From Pedinophyceae sp. YPF-701 (Eukaryota > Chlorophyta > Pedinophyceae): 64,000 nucleotides of DNA. Shown piece after piece: positions 11,289 to 22,898 of the stretch. The translations under genes were made by a program, and so were the position numbers. The first letter of the stretch is position 1. The number at the start of each line of letters is the position of its first letter. A model generated the notes under the pieces. It saw nothing but the letters and a program-made list of their open reading frames with translations. It did no database searches and was not told the DNA's origin. The stretch is from assembly GCA_916048055.1 (NCBI GenBank), contig CAJZHL010000010.1, positions 836,001 to 900,000 of the forward strand, given 5' to 3'.

Positions 11289-12833
11289 TCAGCACGGCTT
11301 CGTAGATTCCAGTGCGAGCGCTGCGACGCTTTCCGTGGCCACGGCGGCGCCGTCGCCGAGGGGGGGTGGGCTGACTCCCCCCGTCTCTCCATCCTCACTC
11401 CCCGCCTCGGCGTCGCTGCTGGAAGGCGGCAGCTCCCCCGGCCGGCCGAGCCAGTCGTCGTCGCCCTCGGCAGCGCCGGGTATCCGCGGCGGGCCGGCGT
11501 TCTCCGCGGCGGCGGCGAGAAACGCGTCCTGCACCGCGATGACTTGGTGGCCGTGTTCGCAGCCGGCGTAGCGGTCGAGGAGCTCGGCGTTGACGCTGAA
11601 GAAGGAGTGGCCCCACTTGAAGCGCGACATCAGGTTGATGGCGTCGTCCGGCCAGCCGCAGATGTAGAGCGCCGCCGCGAGAGCCTCCGCGCACGACAGC
11701 TTGCACGGCTTGCCGTAGTTCACGGGGTTCGCGGCGACCAGCCACGGAAGTAGCCGTGGCATCCGCGCCTTGCACTTCCCTGCACGGGCGGCCCGCCGGA
11801 GTCGCTGTGAGCCCACGGTGCAGCGTGACATGCAGCACCAGCGTCTGCGCGAGCCCCTCCTGAATTTCCCGCCGACGATACAGCGGGGAAGCGTCGAAGG
11901 ACAGCGCAGCAACGCCCGCGGCCGGCGCCCAGAGCGCGTGTCGCACGTGGCAGCCTGCCGGCGCCGTCAGCGTTGAGCTGGTCGAAGCCCTGCTGAGGCG
12001 TTGAGACGTCGGAGGGGTTCGCGGTCCAACGTCTCAGCAGGGGTTGCAACCAGCTAAACGCTGACGGCGCTGGCAGGCCCGACGTCGGGTCGACACCATC
12101 GCATCATGACGCTCCACAGAGCCTCAGGCACTGAGGCAGACACAAGGCCGCGAGCCACCGTCATGTCCGAGGCGCTGGGCCACTCACCGAACGGCACGGT
12201 GTCGATTTTGTTCCACGAGCAGTCCACGACGGCCAGCCCGTGTCGCCCGATGGCCTCCCTGTCGTCGTTCGACACACATTGCCGCCCCACGGGCGTGAGC
12301 GCGACGCCGGGGAAGCCCTGGCCGAGCCGCAGCTCCGACACGGCGCCCTGCCGCTCGAGCCGCGTCCCCGTGCACCGCTTCTTGTCGCACTGCCCCAGGT
12401 CCCACATAGCCAGATGGACAACAAGGGCAGGGCGGGTCCCTCGTGCCTGTGGGGGCGGAAAACGGGCACGCGTCATTTCCAAAGCGAGTTTATGAGCTGG
12501 TGAGGCGAAACAGGGCAGCTCCCGTGGCAGTCAGGGCCGTATCCGCGCTCTCCCGGGGCCGGGGTGGCGGACGGCGGCGGCGCTGGTCGCGGTCGCGCAC
12601 GGGGGGCCGGATGAGGTGAGGCTGCACGGGCGCGTGATACGTGGGATCGCCCACGTCCGAGCGAGGCGTGATTTGCGCTCGCTCACCTCGCGGCCGTCGG
12701 CGAGGTCGGCCCCGTCACGCTCGGCGCCGTCCTGGCCCTGCGACATGAGCTCCGCGGCGTCCGTATCCGCTTCCTCCCTGGCGAGCCGCTTGCGGTCCGC
12801 GCCCACAGACCGCTGGTTCTTCGGTCGCGGCAT
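11289..12833 (-). CDS. TSR3: 18S rRNA aminocarboxypropyltransferase TSR3
   Basis: Exons 12687-12833, 12188-12446 and 11289-11779 (298 aa). TSR3 adds the acp group to the hypermodified m1acp3-pseudouridine of 18S rRNA late in 40S assembly. Exon 1 encodes a basic/acidic leader (MPRPKNQRSVGADRKRLARE). Exon 2 has the RLI-like domain start HLAMWDLGQCDKKRCTGTRL and the strand VVDCSWNKIDTVPFG. Exon 3 has the hallmark RLLPWLVAANPVNYGKPCKL followed by WGHSFFSVN. The exon 2 acceptor is preceded by a good pyrimidine tract. The C-terminal 80 residues are acidic and Ser/Pro-rich, as in other TSR3 proteins. The second intron (408 nt) is the longest in the window because it contains an inverted-repeat element. 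The end converges on the Deg gene with a 138-nt gap. Confidence 0.9.
11953..12078. repeat. Foldback (inverted-repeat) element inside a TSR3 intron
   Basis: The left arm (11953 to about 12007, beginning GCCTGCCGGCGCCGTCAGCG) and right arm (about 12022-12078) are inverted copies over about 50 bp with a few mismatches and a one-base gap, around a loop of about 15 nt. It lies wholly within the second intron of TSR3. The structure fits a MITE or foldback insertion, or a hairpin formed by an inverted duplication. No flanking target duplication was established. Confidence 0.8.
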
Positions 12834-13349
12834 CGAGAGGGGCGGCGGGACGCGAGCGGAGCAGCGCCGCAGGTGCAAAGGACGCGGCGTCGCGCTGTGT
12901 GCGCTTGCCAAGTGCTCCGTTCCAACGCCAGCGACGCAGCTGTGGCTGTGCGGGCGTGTGGGGGGACGAGGGCCTCCGTCGAGCGCAATGTGAGCCGGCG
13001 CGGGGCCCCAGTCGGGCCAGACGTACCAAGGCAGCAGCGAAGCAGGCGTGGGCGTATGCACGGCTCTTGTATGCCGCGTGACATTCACGCCTGACACGGC
13101 GAGCGAACCGTGCGAGGAAGCAAGACTCCCGCCAAAAGGAGGCCTTCGTTGCGACAGCGAGGAAGCATCAAGGTCAACGGGGGGCCTCGACTCGCTAGGC
13201 GCCGCGCCGGCGAGCTGATTCCGTGAAAAGCAGCGGACGTCCATCGACCTGGCAGCGGTCGGCGCCGTGAGCGCTGCATGAATCTCTGCGCGCTGGGTGG
13301 TTGGACTAGGTGTAGTGCCCTCATCGCGGACTAGCAGCGTGCAGGCGCG
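12834..13349. other. Divergent intergenic region, no gene seen
   Basis: Separates the 5' ends of TSR3 (-) and AFG1 (+) and presumably carries both promoters. The minus-strand open frame across it has no recognisable domain apart from the TSR3 first exon. Confidence 0.5.
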
Positions 13350-16063
13350 ATGCTGCGCCCCCTCAGGCGTTCGAGCCTGACGGGCGTCCAATCTTCCGTC
13401 CGCTCGCTGTGCGAGAGCGCGTGCGCGGTGCTGTCCAGCGGCGAGGCGGGCAGCCTTGCAGCCCAGGCACCTCATGCGCCCCCCGCTGCAACGACACGGC
13501 GGCGCAACGCGTCGTCCTCGCTGCCCTTCGGATGCGAATCGCCGAAATTCAGGCCGGGCAAACCAGGCATCCCTTCCAATGGTAAGACTCTCATGCATTC
13601 CCGAAGGCAGTTCTTGTCCTGGGTGCCACGGCCTCGCCACACCTCCACACGCCCCACGCGCCCCTCGTACTCTCGGCGGATGCCCGCCGTCGCAAACAAC
13701 CCGCCAACCGTGCCCTGGTCCGCGGGAAGATCGCGCACTCGCACCACGGACGTCAGCATTCCGCTCCACAGCGCTGGCGGTAGCATCCACGCCTCACTCG
13801 CCGGCTGTCCCGGACGCGGCGCAGCGCGAGCCACCGCCCTCCCCCCGCGGCACACGGCCGTCACCAGCCAGGAGCGCGCGGCCTCGTCGTGGGTGCGGTC
13901 CCGGGACGACGACTACGACACTGGGCCCAACTACGACAGCGAAAGCGACGTGGACGTCGACATCGGCGCGGCCACCGACGGCCCCGCCGTGGCGTACAGG
14001 TGCGAGCCAGCCCACATACGGGCCCAGCCAGCTGCGCTCGCAATGCGTGCGGGCTGACACAGCGCCTGGGTGGCCGCCGCGCCAATGCGAGAGCGGGATC
14101 CCGTGCGTGCCTGCAGGCGCGGCCTCGAGGAAGGCATTTACCGTCCGGACGCCCGGCAGGTCGAGACGGTTCGGAAGCTGCAGGAGCTGCACAACGAGCT
14201 GTCGCGGGCGCTGCGACCAAAGCCCAAGCACTCGGGGCTCACCGCGGTCGACTCCCTCGAGGGCGAGATGCCCGAAGACATGTCGACGGGGGGCTCCTGG
14301 TGGCGGAATCTGATCGGGGGCGCCGAGGCCAGCCCGGACGAGCAGCCGCGCCTGGGCCCGCGCGGGCTGTACATGTACGGCGGGGTCGGGTGCGGGAAGA
14401 CGATGCTGATGGACCTCTTCATCGCGAACGCGCCCGCGCACTGGGGGGTGAGCGCCCGGAGCCGTTGGCGCGCGGACAGCGCTGCCCCTGCAGACCGCTT
14501 GCGAGAACGCGCAGCGTGAACACTCGCCGCGATGCGGCACCGGCCGCCGCTGCCGCGCAGATCTCCTGTCCGCATGTGCCGCGGTCCGGCATGTCGGGAT
14601 GCCCGACTTTCTGCCCGCTGCGTGCGTGCAGGTTCGGCGGGCGCACTTCCACGACTTCATGCTGTCGATTCACGCGGCGCTCGCGAAGCTCGAGGGGCCG
14701 CACAAGGACCCGCTCTGCGCGGTCGCGGACGGCATCGTCGCTCGCGGCACGCGCGTGCTCTGCCTCGACGAGTTGATGGTCACCGACGTCGCCGACGCCT
14801 CCATCCTGCACAGACTCTTCAAGAAGCTCTGGTGCGCGCCCACACCGCCCACCGCGCCACGCTGACACGACGCAGCGCGCTCCGCCACGCCGCCCCCGGG
14901 TCCACCGCGTTGCGCGCTCCTCACAGGACGTGCCGTGGTGTTCGTGCGCACCTCCGCAGGAACCGTGGGCTCGTGCTGGTGTGCACGTCGAACCGCGTGC
15001 CGGAGAAGCTGTACGAGAAGGGGCTGCAGCGCGAGCTGTTCCTGCCGTTCATCGCCGGCGTCAACGACCGCTGCGTCGTGCACGACATGGCGTCGGCGGT
15101 CGACTACCGCAAGCTCGCGTCGCCCACGACGGGCCTGTACGTCACGGGCCCGCAGCGCAACGAGGCCGTCGAGAAGCGCTTCCTTGAGATGTGCCACGGA
15201 AAGGAGGCCCCCGCGCCCCGCAGCATTGAGGTCATGATGGGCCGCAAGCTCGACATCCCCCGCAGCGGGCTGGACTACCCCGCGGCGCTCTTCACGTTCC
15301 AGGAGCTCTGCGGGAAGGTGCGACCCGCGCAGCGGCCGCGCGTCGCCGCTCGTGCGCGGCCGGCAGCCGAGAGGGCCCACGCTGGAACGTCCGCGTGCTG
15401 CCCGAACTGCCGCGCCGGACATCATAGCATCCAGCCGCCTCCCGGGGGCCCTCCGCGGTCCCCGGGCGACCCCCGCAGTCAAGACGCCGCAGTGGGGGAA
15501 GAACTGGGGCGGTACATCGCCTCGCTTGCACCTGCGCGCCCGCGGCGCCCCCGGCTCCGCGTGCGCTGTCTGCGCGCAGCTCACGGCGCGCTCCGGCCCC
15601 GCTGCCGCGCGTGCAGGCGGTCGGTGCGTCGGACTACATCGCGCTGGCGGGCGCGTTCCACACCATCTGCGTCACGGGCGTGCCGTGCTTCTCCGCGGCG
15701 ACGCGCGCGCAGGCGTACCGCTTCGTCACGCTCGTGGACGTCCTGTACGAGCACAAGACGCGCCTCGTGCTCTCCGCGGACGGCCCCCCGCTCGAGCTGT
15801 TCAACAACGTCGTCACGCACCAGGACATGGAAGCGCGACTCAAGTCCGACCCGACCGCGCAGGCCGTGGTGGACGACCTCGTCGTGGACGACAACCTCGG
15901 CTTCGTGCGCGACCGCACCGTCAGCCGCCTCACGGAGATGGGGTCGCTCGAGTTCCTGCGCGCGCACGCAGACCTGCACGCGCCCGAGCTGCTGCTCGCG
16001 ATCCAGGAGGCGACGCGCGCCGCGAAGAGGGCCGCGCGGACCGTGGGGGCGGGGGCGCCGTGA
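13350..16063 (+). CDS. AFG1: AFG1/LACE1-family mitochondrial AAA ATPase
   Basis: Six exons: 13350-13581, 13825-13999, 14117-14447, 14632-14831, 14960-15317 and 15617-16063 (580 aa); all phases close. AFG1 is an inner-membrane-associated ATPase that helps remove mitochondrially encoded subunits. The Walker A is [12 protein letters not shown] and is preceded by RGLYMYG. Walker B lies in [15 protein letters not shown], and the sensor-1 region is [14 protein letters not shown]. Further family blocks are [10 protein letters not shown] and [15 protein letters not shown]. The C-terminal half has [13 protein letters not shown] and [17 protein letters not shown]. The Arg/Ser-rich N-terminus fits a mitochondrial presequence. 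A short acidic stretch (about residues 95-120, [15 protein letters not shown]) in exon 2 is not usual in the family; the exon 2 acceptor is the least certain boundary. Confidence 0.9.
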
Positions 16064-16360
16064 GGTGCTCGCCGGCGCCTGTGAGACTCGTTATTCATGC
16101 GTATCGATTGCTACTTTGGTCATCAACTCCAGTGACGTCGTGGGCGTGCTGTGTGGCCTGGCAAAGCTGGAGGGTGTGTGGGTCGGAGCCGGGGTGGTGC
16201 GGTTGTGGACGAGGGGGCGTGCGGGCGATGGTCGCGTCGACCGCTGCGTGCGTGTGGAGGCACCCGGGGCAGTCCGAGGGAGGGGCGCGTCGTTGGGGCG
16301 CGTTCGCGGCCGGGCGCTGCAGGTTGGAGGTGCAGCAGGGTCAATCGCGATCAGAACAGG

Positions 16361-17922
16361 ATGGGCTCGCAGAGCAGGCTGGAAGCGTGCCCGGTTTGCG
16401 GCCGCAACGTCCACTTTGCTTTGGTGAAGCCCCGCGCGGACTCGTTTGAGGCTACAGAGCCGAAATCTAGCGCGCATTTCAAATATCTCACTGCCGACAG
16501 TGCCTGACATAGCGAATGTGCCGCGGCGGACGACTCAGTGTGGGCAGAGCGCGCTGCCCGCGAGTAGCTGCTTGAACCTCAACGCCAGGCCGCGCGGCCC
16601 CCGCGCTCAAGTCACGATTTCCGAAGCTCAATCCACGCCCTGTACTGTCACGATGCACTGCAGATCGCGAGCCACGTCAACAGCCACTTCGACGAGCCAG
16701 AGCAACCAACTCAGCCACGCGCCCCGAAGAGACCCAGGACGCTCGGCTCGCAGCCCACGCAAGTTTCGAGCCCCTCTACGCCGATGAACGCTGGTCTGCC
16801 GACCCAGACGTCGCACCCCGCGCCCCGCCCCGGCCCCGCACTCTCGCGGCCACCCCCCGCGCACCCCCCTCAGCGCCCCCAGCACCAGCCGGGCGTCGCG
16901 CACGCCGTCCCGCGCGCCCCGCCACACGCAACCTCCGCGACACCAAGCGCAACACCGAGGCCGCCAGCCGCCCTCCCGGGCGTCCAAGCGCCCGGCACCG
17001 CCCCGCCACCGCCACACGCCGCGCGGCAACCCCACGCCGGTGCCAGTGTGGTGTCGCCGCCGGGGCCGCCCCAGAGCGCGGCGGCGACGCCGCAGCCCCG
17101 CACGCCGCCGGCGACGCTCAGCGGCGGCGCGCAGATCCTCACGGTCGGGCACTCGAACCGCACGCTCGCGGGCTTCCTGGACGTGCTGGCGGGTGCGGGT
17201 GTGCAGGGCATCATCGACGTGCGCAGCGTGCCGGGTGAGACGCGAACGACTCCGCTGCTGCGTGCGCGCTCGCATGGACGCAGCGGTCGTCGGTGCTGGT
17301 CGCGGTGGGCGACTGCCTGCCAGTCGGTCTGTGCTGAGGCGTCCCCGTTGTGCCTCTGTTCGTGGCCGCAGCGAGCGGGCGGTTCCCGCAGTTCAAGAAG
17401 GCGTCGCTGGAGCGCGCGCTCGCGGACCGCGGCATCGCGTACGAGTGGCGCGGGCAGCAGCTGGGGGGTCTCACCCCGGGAGGTATTACGAAGCAGCTCA
17501 AGACAGACGCCGGCCGCCGGGCCATCGAACTCCTCATGGTGCGGCGCCCGCACGTCCTGTCTGACCAGTCCATGCGTGTGCGGGCTGCAGGAGCGGCCCC
17601 GGGGCGAGTGCGGTATCAATCAAGTGTGTGTGTCTCTGTGTGGATGCAGGGGCTGGTCCGGGCGCCTGCTGGCGGGTCGGGTGCGCCGCGCGGGCGTCTG
17701 TGGGCGCTGATGTGTGCGGAGGCGGAGTACACGTCGTGTCCGCAGCGGGTCGCCATTGCGACGGAGCTGGCGCGGCGCGGCGTGGACGTGCGGCACGTGC
17801 GGGGAGGCGGCGCGGTGGTGCGGCACCCTGCGCCGCTCGCGATGCCGCGGCTGGTGTCGAAGGAGGAGGCGGCGGTGGATGGTGCGGGGGCGGTGCCGAA
17901 GCCGGTCGGCGAGTGCTGCTAG
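16361..17922 (+). CDS. UBZ-like zinc finger fused to a DUF488 domain
   Basis: Exons 16361-16423, 16664-17234, 17372-17538 and 17650-17922 (357 aa). Residues about 10-30 form a C2H2-type UBZ-like finger: ACPVCGRNV in exon 1 and ASHVNSHFDE in exon 2, so the first intron cuts through the finger. A Pro/Ala-rich linker of about 110 residues follows. The DUF488 domain begins ILTVGHSNRTLAGFL and continues GIIDVRSVP, SGRFPQFKKASLE and the Cys block LMCAEAEYTSCPQR. DUF488 proteins are small proteins of unknown biochemical role. UBZ fingers bind ubiquitin, often in DNA-damage proteins. The third intron (111 nt) is stop-free and in frame but interrupts the conserved helix; splicing it restores the family pattern. 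Confidence 0.78.
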
Positions 17923-18136
17923 CGGCAGGGAGACCAAGGGGTCACGAGGGAGCGGAAGTCGTGAATACCAGTCTGCCGCCGCGTAGGGATGGCCAGGCTG
18001 GGAAGCTGCCTGTGTGACAGTCTCTCTCACGGGGCCTCCAGGGCCGCGTGGCGCGGCGCCGACTTCTGCGCGCCGCCTCCGCAGCTCGTGCACACTCGTA
18101 TCATTCGCAGGAGCGCGCGCGTCCCCGACAGGAACG

Positions 18137-19712
18137 ATGCTGCAGTCCGCGTTGCCAGTCCGCGCGGCAGTGCCCACCCAACCGCGCCGCGCGGTCGCGA
18201 CGCGCTTCCAGAAGCCCGGGCGCGAGGACCTGTTCGCGGGCGCCCACAGCCAGGGGGCACTGCCCCTCAAGTTCGGATTCCCGAAGGGCTCCCTGCAGGT
18301 GCGCCGCCGGCCGTGGTGACCATGCCAACTGCCTGGCCGTTGGCGGGCCTCCGCGGGACGTCGACAGATGTTTCTGGATGGCGTGGATCAGCGCGACAGC
18401 GCGCACATGGCTCCGAGGCTGCTCTCAGAGCGTAGTTGCGGGCGTTGCGGCGCGGGCCGCCGAGTTCCGGGCGCCCTTGCTGGGCAGCCCCGCCGCACCT
18501 GCAGCAGCCGCGTTTGCGGTACCTGGCGGGCATGGACGGGATGGCTGTCCGCACAGGCTTTTCCCCTCTCTCAATGATCTGACACGCATGGCATTCCATC
18601 GTTCGTTCGTTGGTACGAGCCGTGGTTGCAGAAGAGCACTCAGGAGCTGTTCAATCGCGCGGGCTTCGAGGTGAAGATCTCCGAGCGCGGGTACTTCCCG
18701 AAGATCAACGACGACGAACTCGCGGCCGTGCTCCTGAGGTCACAGGTACAGCACCTGCGCAGGGCGCCCCCCCAGCGCCCCCTGCTGCCCTGCAACATCT
18801 CCTGTACACTGCTCGGCCGGTCCCTCGGTCGCAGGAGGTCCCAAGGTACGTCGAGGACGGCGTCCTGGACTGCGGCATCTGCGGCCACGACTGGGTGGTC
18901 GAGAGCAACTCGGACGTTGTGGAGGTGTGCGAGCTCAAGTACTCCAAAGCGACGAGCGCGCCGGCGCGGTGGGTGCTCGCGGTGCCGGAGAACTCCTCCG
19001 TCCTGCAGCCCAAGGACCTCGCCGGGGACGCCATCATCGCGTCGGAGCTCGTCGGCACCACGGAGCGGTTCTTCCGTGAACGCAACATCCCCATCCGCAA
19101 AGTAGAGTACTCCTGGGGCGCCACGGAGGTCAAGGTGCGCCGACAGCGTCCCGACATCTGGCCCAGAACGCGAGCCGCCGGTCGGCGGGGCCTGGCGCCC
19201 GGGGAGCGAGCGTGCTGGCATGCGTGCGCGGCTGTGTGCGTTGCGTAGCGTGTGCGCTCACGCTTGGCTCGCTCCGCTGCGCGCAGGCCCGCTTGCCCGG
19301 CGTGGCGGCGATCGTGGACATCACGGAGACGGGCGCGTCGCTCAGCGCGAACAAGCTGCGCATCATCGCGACGATCCTGGAGTCGACGACGCGCCTCGTG
19401 GCCAACCGGCAGTCGTGGGAGGACCCCGTGAAGCGCGCGAAGATCGAGGACCTCGCCTCGCTGTTGCAGGGCGCCGTCGAGGGCCGCAGCAAGGTGGGCG
19501 TGAAGATGAACCTCGAGCGCTCGCGGCTGGACGACGTCGTGGCGCTGCTGCCCTCGGAGCTCAGCCCCACGGTTTCGCCGCTCCTGAGCGACCGCCACGT
19601 CGCCGTGGAGGTCGTCGTCGACGAGGAGGTCGCGCGGCAGCTCGTGACGAAGTGCAAGCGCCTGGGGGCGACGGGGATCGTCACCTACGACGTCGGCATC
19701 ATGCTGCACTGA
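18137..19712 (+). CDS. HISN1: ATP phosphoribosyltransferase, long form (histidine biosynthesis step 1)
   Basis: Exons 18137-18298, 18632-18745, 18835-19134 and 19287-19712 (333 aa). The enzyme condenses ATP and PRPP, committing carbon to histidine; in algae and plants it is plastidic. The Met start gives an N-terminal extension rich in Ala, Arg and Gln that fits a transit peptide. Conserved HisG blocks follow: [45 protein letters not shown], and the phosphate-binding region [20 protein letters not shown]. The C-terminal part after about residue 250 ([14 protein letters not shown] onward) is the regulatory ACT-like domain of the long homohexameric form, which is feedback-inhibited by histidine. 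The first intron (333 nt) separates the first two conserved blocks. Confidence 0.93.
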
Positions 19713-20012
19713 GCGGCGCCGTCCGCGTGGCGAGGCGGCTGACCGCCCGAATGGCTCGCGGCCCGTGTGGCGGACGTGGGGCCGAGTCGGGGCCTCCGGG
19801 GTGCGGCGTTCCGGGGCACGCTGGGCGTCGCACTTCCACAGCAAGGAACGAAATTTTGTGATCGCGCGCTGCTACGCCGATCGCTCGCACGGTGCCACGG
19901 GCAAATCCGTGCAATGAATCACACGGGCACGGCGGGCGGCCCGGTTGGGGCCCTCGGTGCATGCTCGCCCTCCCGCGGCCCCGCCATGCGGCGTCACGCA
20001 GGTGTGGGGTCG

Positions 20013-22077
20013 CTAGCGCCCCCCGCTGAAGTAGGAGATGGTCCGGCCGTTGAGGGCCTGCGTCGGCCGGTTGTTGAGGCCCAGCTCGGTGTTGCCGACG
20101 TAGCGCAGCAGCTCGAGGATCTGCAGCGGCGTCACCTGGACGTCGGCAAGCATGACCACCCTGCGCGGCAGCGGGACAGGGCGCCGCGCGGTCGTCAGCT
20201 CCCGCGGGCAACGTGCGGTGGGCGCGCAAGGCTGCGCGGGGGACGGCGTACCAGGTGACGCCCTCGGTGCACGGCGGCTGCGTCAGCGAGCCGGTGTAGA
20301 CGGCGTACGAGGTGGTCTGCGGCAGGAGGCTGTTGATGGCGACGTTGTTGAACGCGTTGTTCTGCAGGAGGTTGCGCATGCGACGGTTGCCAGCAGCGCT
20401 CTTGGACGGCGCGTTCTTGAGCAGAAGATCGAAGCCGACGTTCGCGGGGATGCCTGCGCAGCGGCGGCGGCGTGTGGAGGCGTGTGGGGCTCGGGAGCGC
20501 GCGTCGCCGCCATGCAGGGGACCGGGCCGCTTGCGGGGACGTGCGGAGGGGTGGCGGGAGCCTCGCACCGTCCGTGGCCGTGAGGAAGACGGAGAGGATC
20601 GCGGTCTTTTTCGCGCCGTCGATGGTTGCCTCGTGCGTGAACTGGCACTCGGCGTCAGCGCCGCGGCCGTCCCGCGTGTGGTCGCTCGGGCCGTGGCACG
20701 TGATGGAGACGAGCGTGTAGACCTCGTTCGACGAACGCAGGGTCAGCGTCTGCCCGGGAGAGACGTTGGCCTGCAGCGCGGACGGACACGAACAGCACGT
20801 CTCAAGGCATCGGTCCCGAAATGCAACCCAGTGGTGTCCTAGCGGACTGATCATGCCGCTGCGTGCTGAGAGAGGCCACCCAGGCCTCTCAGCGGCCCGC
20901 AATCGCGCGCCGAGTCCGCCCCTGCATCTGTGCCCACAGCGGGCGGTGCAGGGGCCGCACACGCGCGGCACGACCCTCCGCCCTCACCTGCATGGCTCCC
21001 TTGCCGGAATCCGTCACGCTCCCTGAAATTGTGTTGGTGGGGTTCGCGTAAGTGATGGTGATGGGCGTGCTGGCTGTGAACCCGCCCTGCCCGGCAACTC
21101 GGATGTCGATCGGCGACTGTGAAGTGCCCGTCACGCAGGCATCCGGCCAGATCTGCAGCGGGGAGACGAAGAAGATTGGGGCCACCGCGCGTGCTTTTGG
21201 CGGCATTTCAGTTGCGGTGCTGCTGAGGGCGCGCACGCCGCGCACGGCGCTGCCGCGCATGATCATGCCAGCTCTCGCGCATGTCTGCGAGGCAGAGGGC
21301 GCAGCGCGAGCCCCAGCGGGGTGTGGCGGGCCCGACGCGCACCTGGGGCCCCAGCAGATCCCCATACTGCCAGTTGTCGACCGTGAAAGGGTCGAACGAG
21401 TTCCTGCAACCCACAGCACGGACCCCGCGAACGTAGGAGCGGGCAGGACGCAGCTGCCGGGCCGGCGCAGGCGGGAGAAGTGGCCTCGCGGCGGCACTGC
21501 GTCGCGCTGCTCAACAGCAGCGGGGGCGACGCCCAGCGGCATGTACAGGAGACGAGACGACTCGCGGACGTTCCGAAACGACTTCGACTTGGTCGGTCGT
21601 TGACCAAGTCGGTGGGACGTCGTTGGGGCGAGTTCGCGAGCAGGGGCGCGCGTGCTTGCCTGGCTCGCTCCTCGTCCTTCTCGGCATCCCACTTCGCGGT
21701 CACGACCGCCGCCCACACCATGCAGCCGAGCATCACGGTGAGGAGCTGCGAGGGCAAGGAACGCCGGGGGGCTCAACTGGGTTCCGTGCCCGCTGACGAG
21801 TACATGCAACCACCACCAACTCGCCCGCGACCGTCGCGATTCGAACCGATCACGCGCTTCGGCCTCCCGAGACTGCGTGGCGGTGGTGTTTGCGAGGGGA
21901 GGCACGCGCGGACGAGCGGGCCTCGGTTTCGCCGCGAGCTGCGTGCATCCATCCAGCGCGGGCGTGGCGCACCAGGACGCAGCAGAAGAGGACCACGCTG
22001 CGCTTGATGGGCGGCAGCTCCTTCCTGGCCCGCTTCTGCTTGTCGACCTCGACCTTGACATCCTTCGCGTCACTCAT
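20013..22077 (-). CDS. Membrane-anchored alpha-carbonic-anhydrase-like protein, zinc site degenerate
   Basis: Seven exons: 21973-22077, 21660-21745, 21343-21403, 20988-21152, 20569-20770, 20252-20453 and 20013-20160 (322 aa). The first two exons join to give a basic cytosolic tail (KKQ-type, KQKRARKELPPIKR) and one hydrophobic anchor (VVLFCCVLLLTVMLGCMVWA). The alpha-CA fold is clear: WQYGDLLGPQIWPDACVTGT, SQSPIDI, GSLTQPPCTEGVTW and the C-terminal LNNRPTQALNGR. Two of the three zinc-ligand positions are replaced: the His-x-His strand reads SITCHGPSDH (first His to Thr), and the third ligand position reads ECQFTH (His to Gln). Hydration activity is therefore unlikely, as in animal CA-related proteins. 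The second intron starts with GCAAGC (GC-AG type). Confidence 0.85.
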
Positions 22078-22898
22078 CGCGACGGGTGGCCCGGGGAGCC
22101 CCGCGCCCTGCCCCGAGAGGGTTACAGTGCAAGTCGAAGGACAGGTTCGGTCGCCCGATGGAGCCAGGCGCGCAGTGTGCTCTGCGCGGCCCGGGCGGGC
22201 CGCAATCGGCCCGCATGCCCCGCTGCAACCGTCAGACCTGGCGCAACCGTCGGATTTGGAATAGCCTGACTCGGCTGCGTCATGTGCGACACGCACGTGC
22301 GGCGAGGGAGCTCGGCGCGCCGCCGTCTTGCGCGCCGGCCCGCACGTGCGCCCCCGACTATCCGAGCGCACCAGGTCCTTCCGTCGGCCGCGCGTTCGCA
22401 CAAGCTCCACGCCCCCCCGTGCACCACCAGTTCGCCATCAGAGTCGGCGGCAGCCACCCGTGACGGTGCGCGCCCCCGGGACCGCAAAGCCCCGCATCGC
22501 GCTGCCCAGATCGTCGTGCCGCACAGGCGCTGCGTCGCCCCGCTCGCGCACGCCGGCCGGGCCCCCGCGCGCCCGTGCCCCCCCTGTGGGAGGGTACACA
22601 GGCCGCCGCCATCGCTCACCCGCCGTCCGTGCGCCGCGTCCCACCCGCCCGCGCGATGGACGGATCCCTTCACGGCCGAGCGGGCCACCGCGCGCGCGCG
22701 CGTGTGCGGCGGCGGATGGCCCTGCGCCGCTGGACACCATCATGTGCCTCGCGCCCTTAGGACGATTGCCCACAATCTCGCGTCACCGCTCTCGCGTGAC
22801 AGACTTGTGCGGCCCGCCGCGCATGTGCAGGTTCTCTCGCTTTCTGCGAGGCAGCCCCGGCGCTACCGGGTGCACCACAGACGCTCGCCGGCGGCAAG
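22078..22898. other. Divergent intergenic region, no gene seen
   Basis: Between the 5' ends of the carbonic-anhydrase-like gene (-) and the TKL-like kinase (+). Several open frames on both strands read as Arg/Pro/Ala low-complexity sequence with no conserved motif. Confidence 0.5.

Noticed and set aside
12531-13790. A 419-codon minus-strand frame
   Set aside because: Only its part at 12687-12833 is kept, as the first exon of TSR3; the rest has no motifs and overlaps AFG1 exon 1.
21830-21850. tRNA B-box-like GGTTCGAATC on the minus strand
   Set aside because: No A box, acceptor stem or cloverleaf could be folded around it, and it lies in an intron of the carbonic-anhydrase-like gene.
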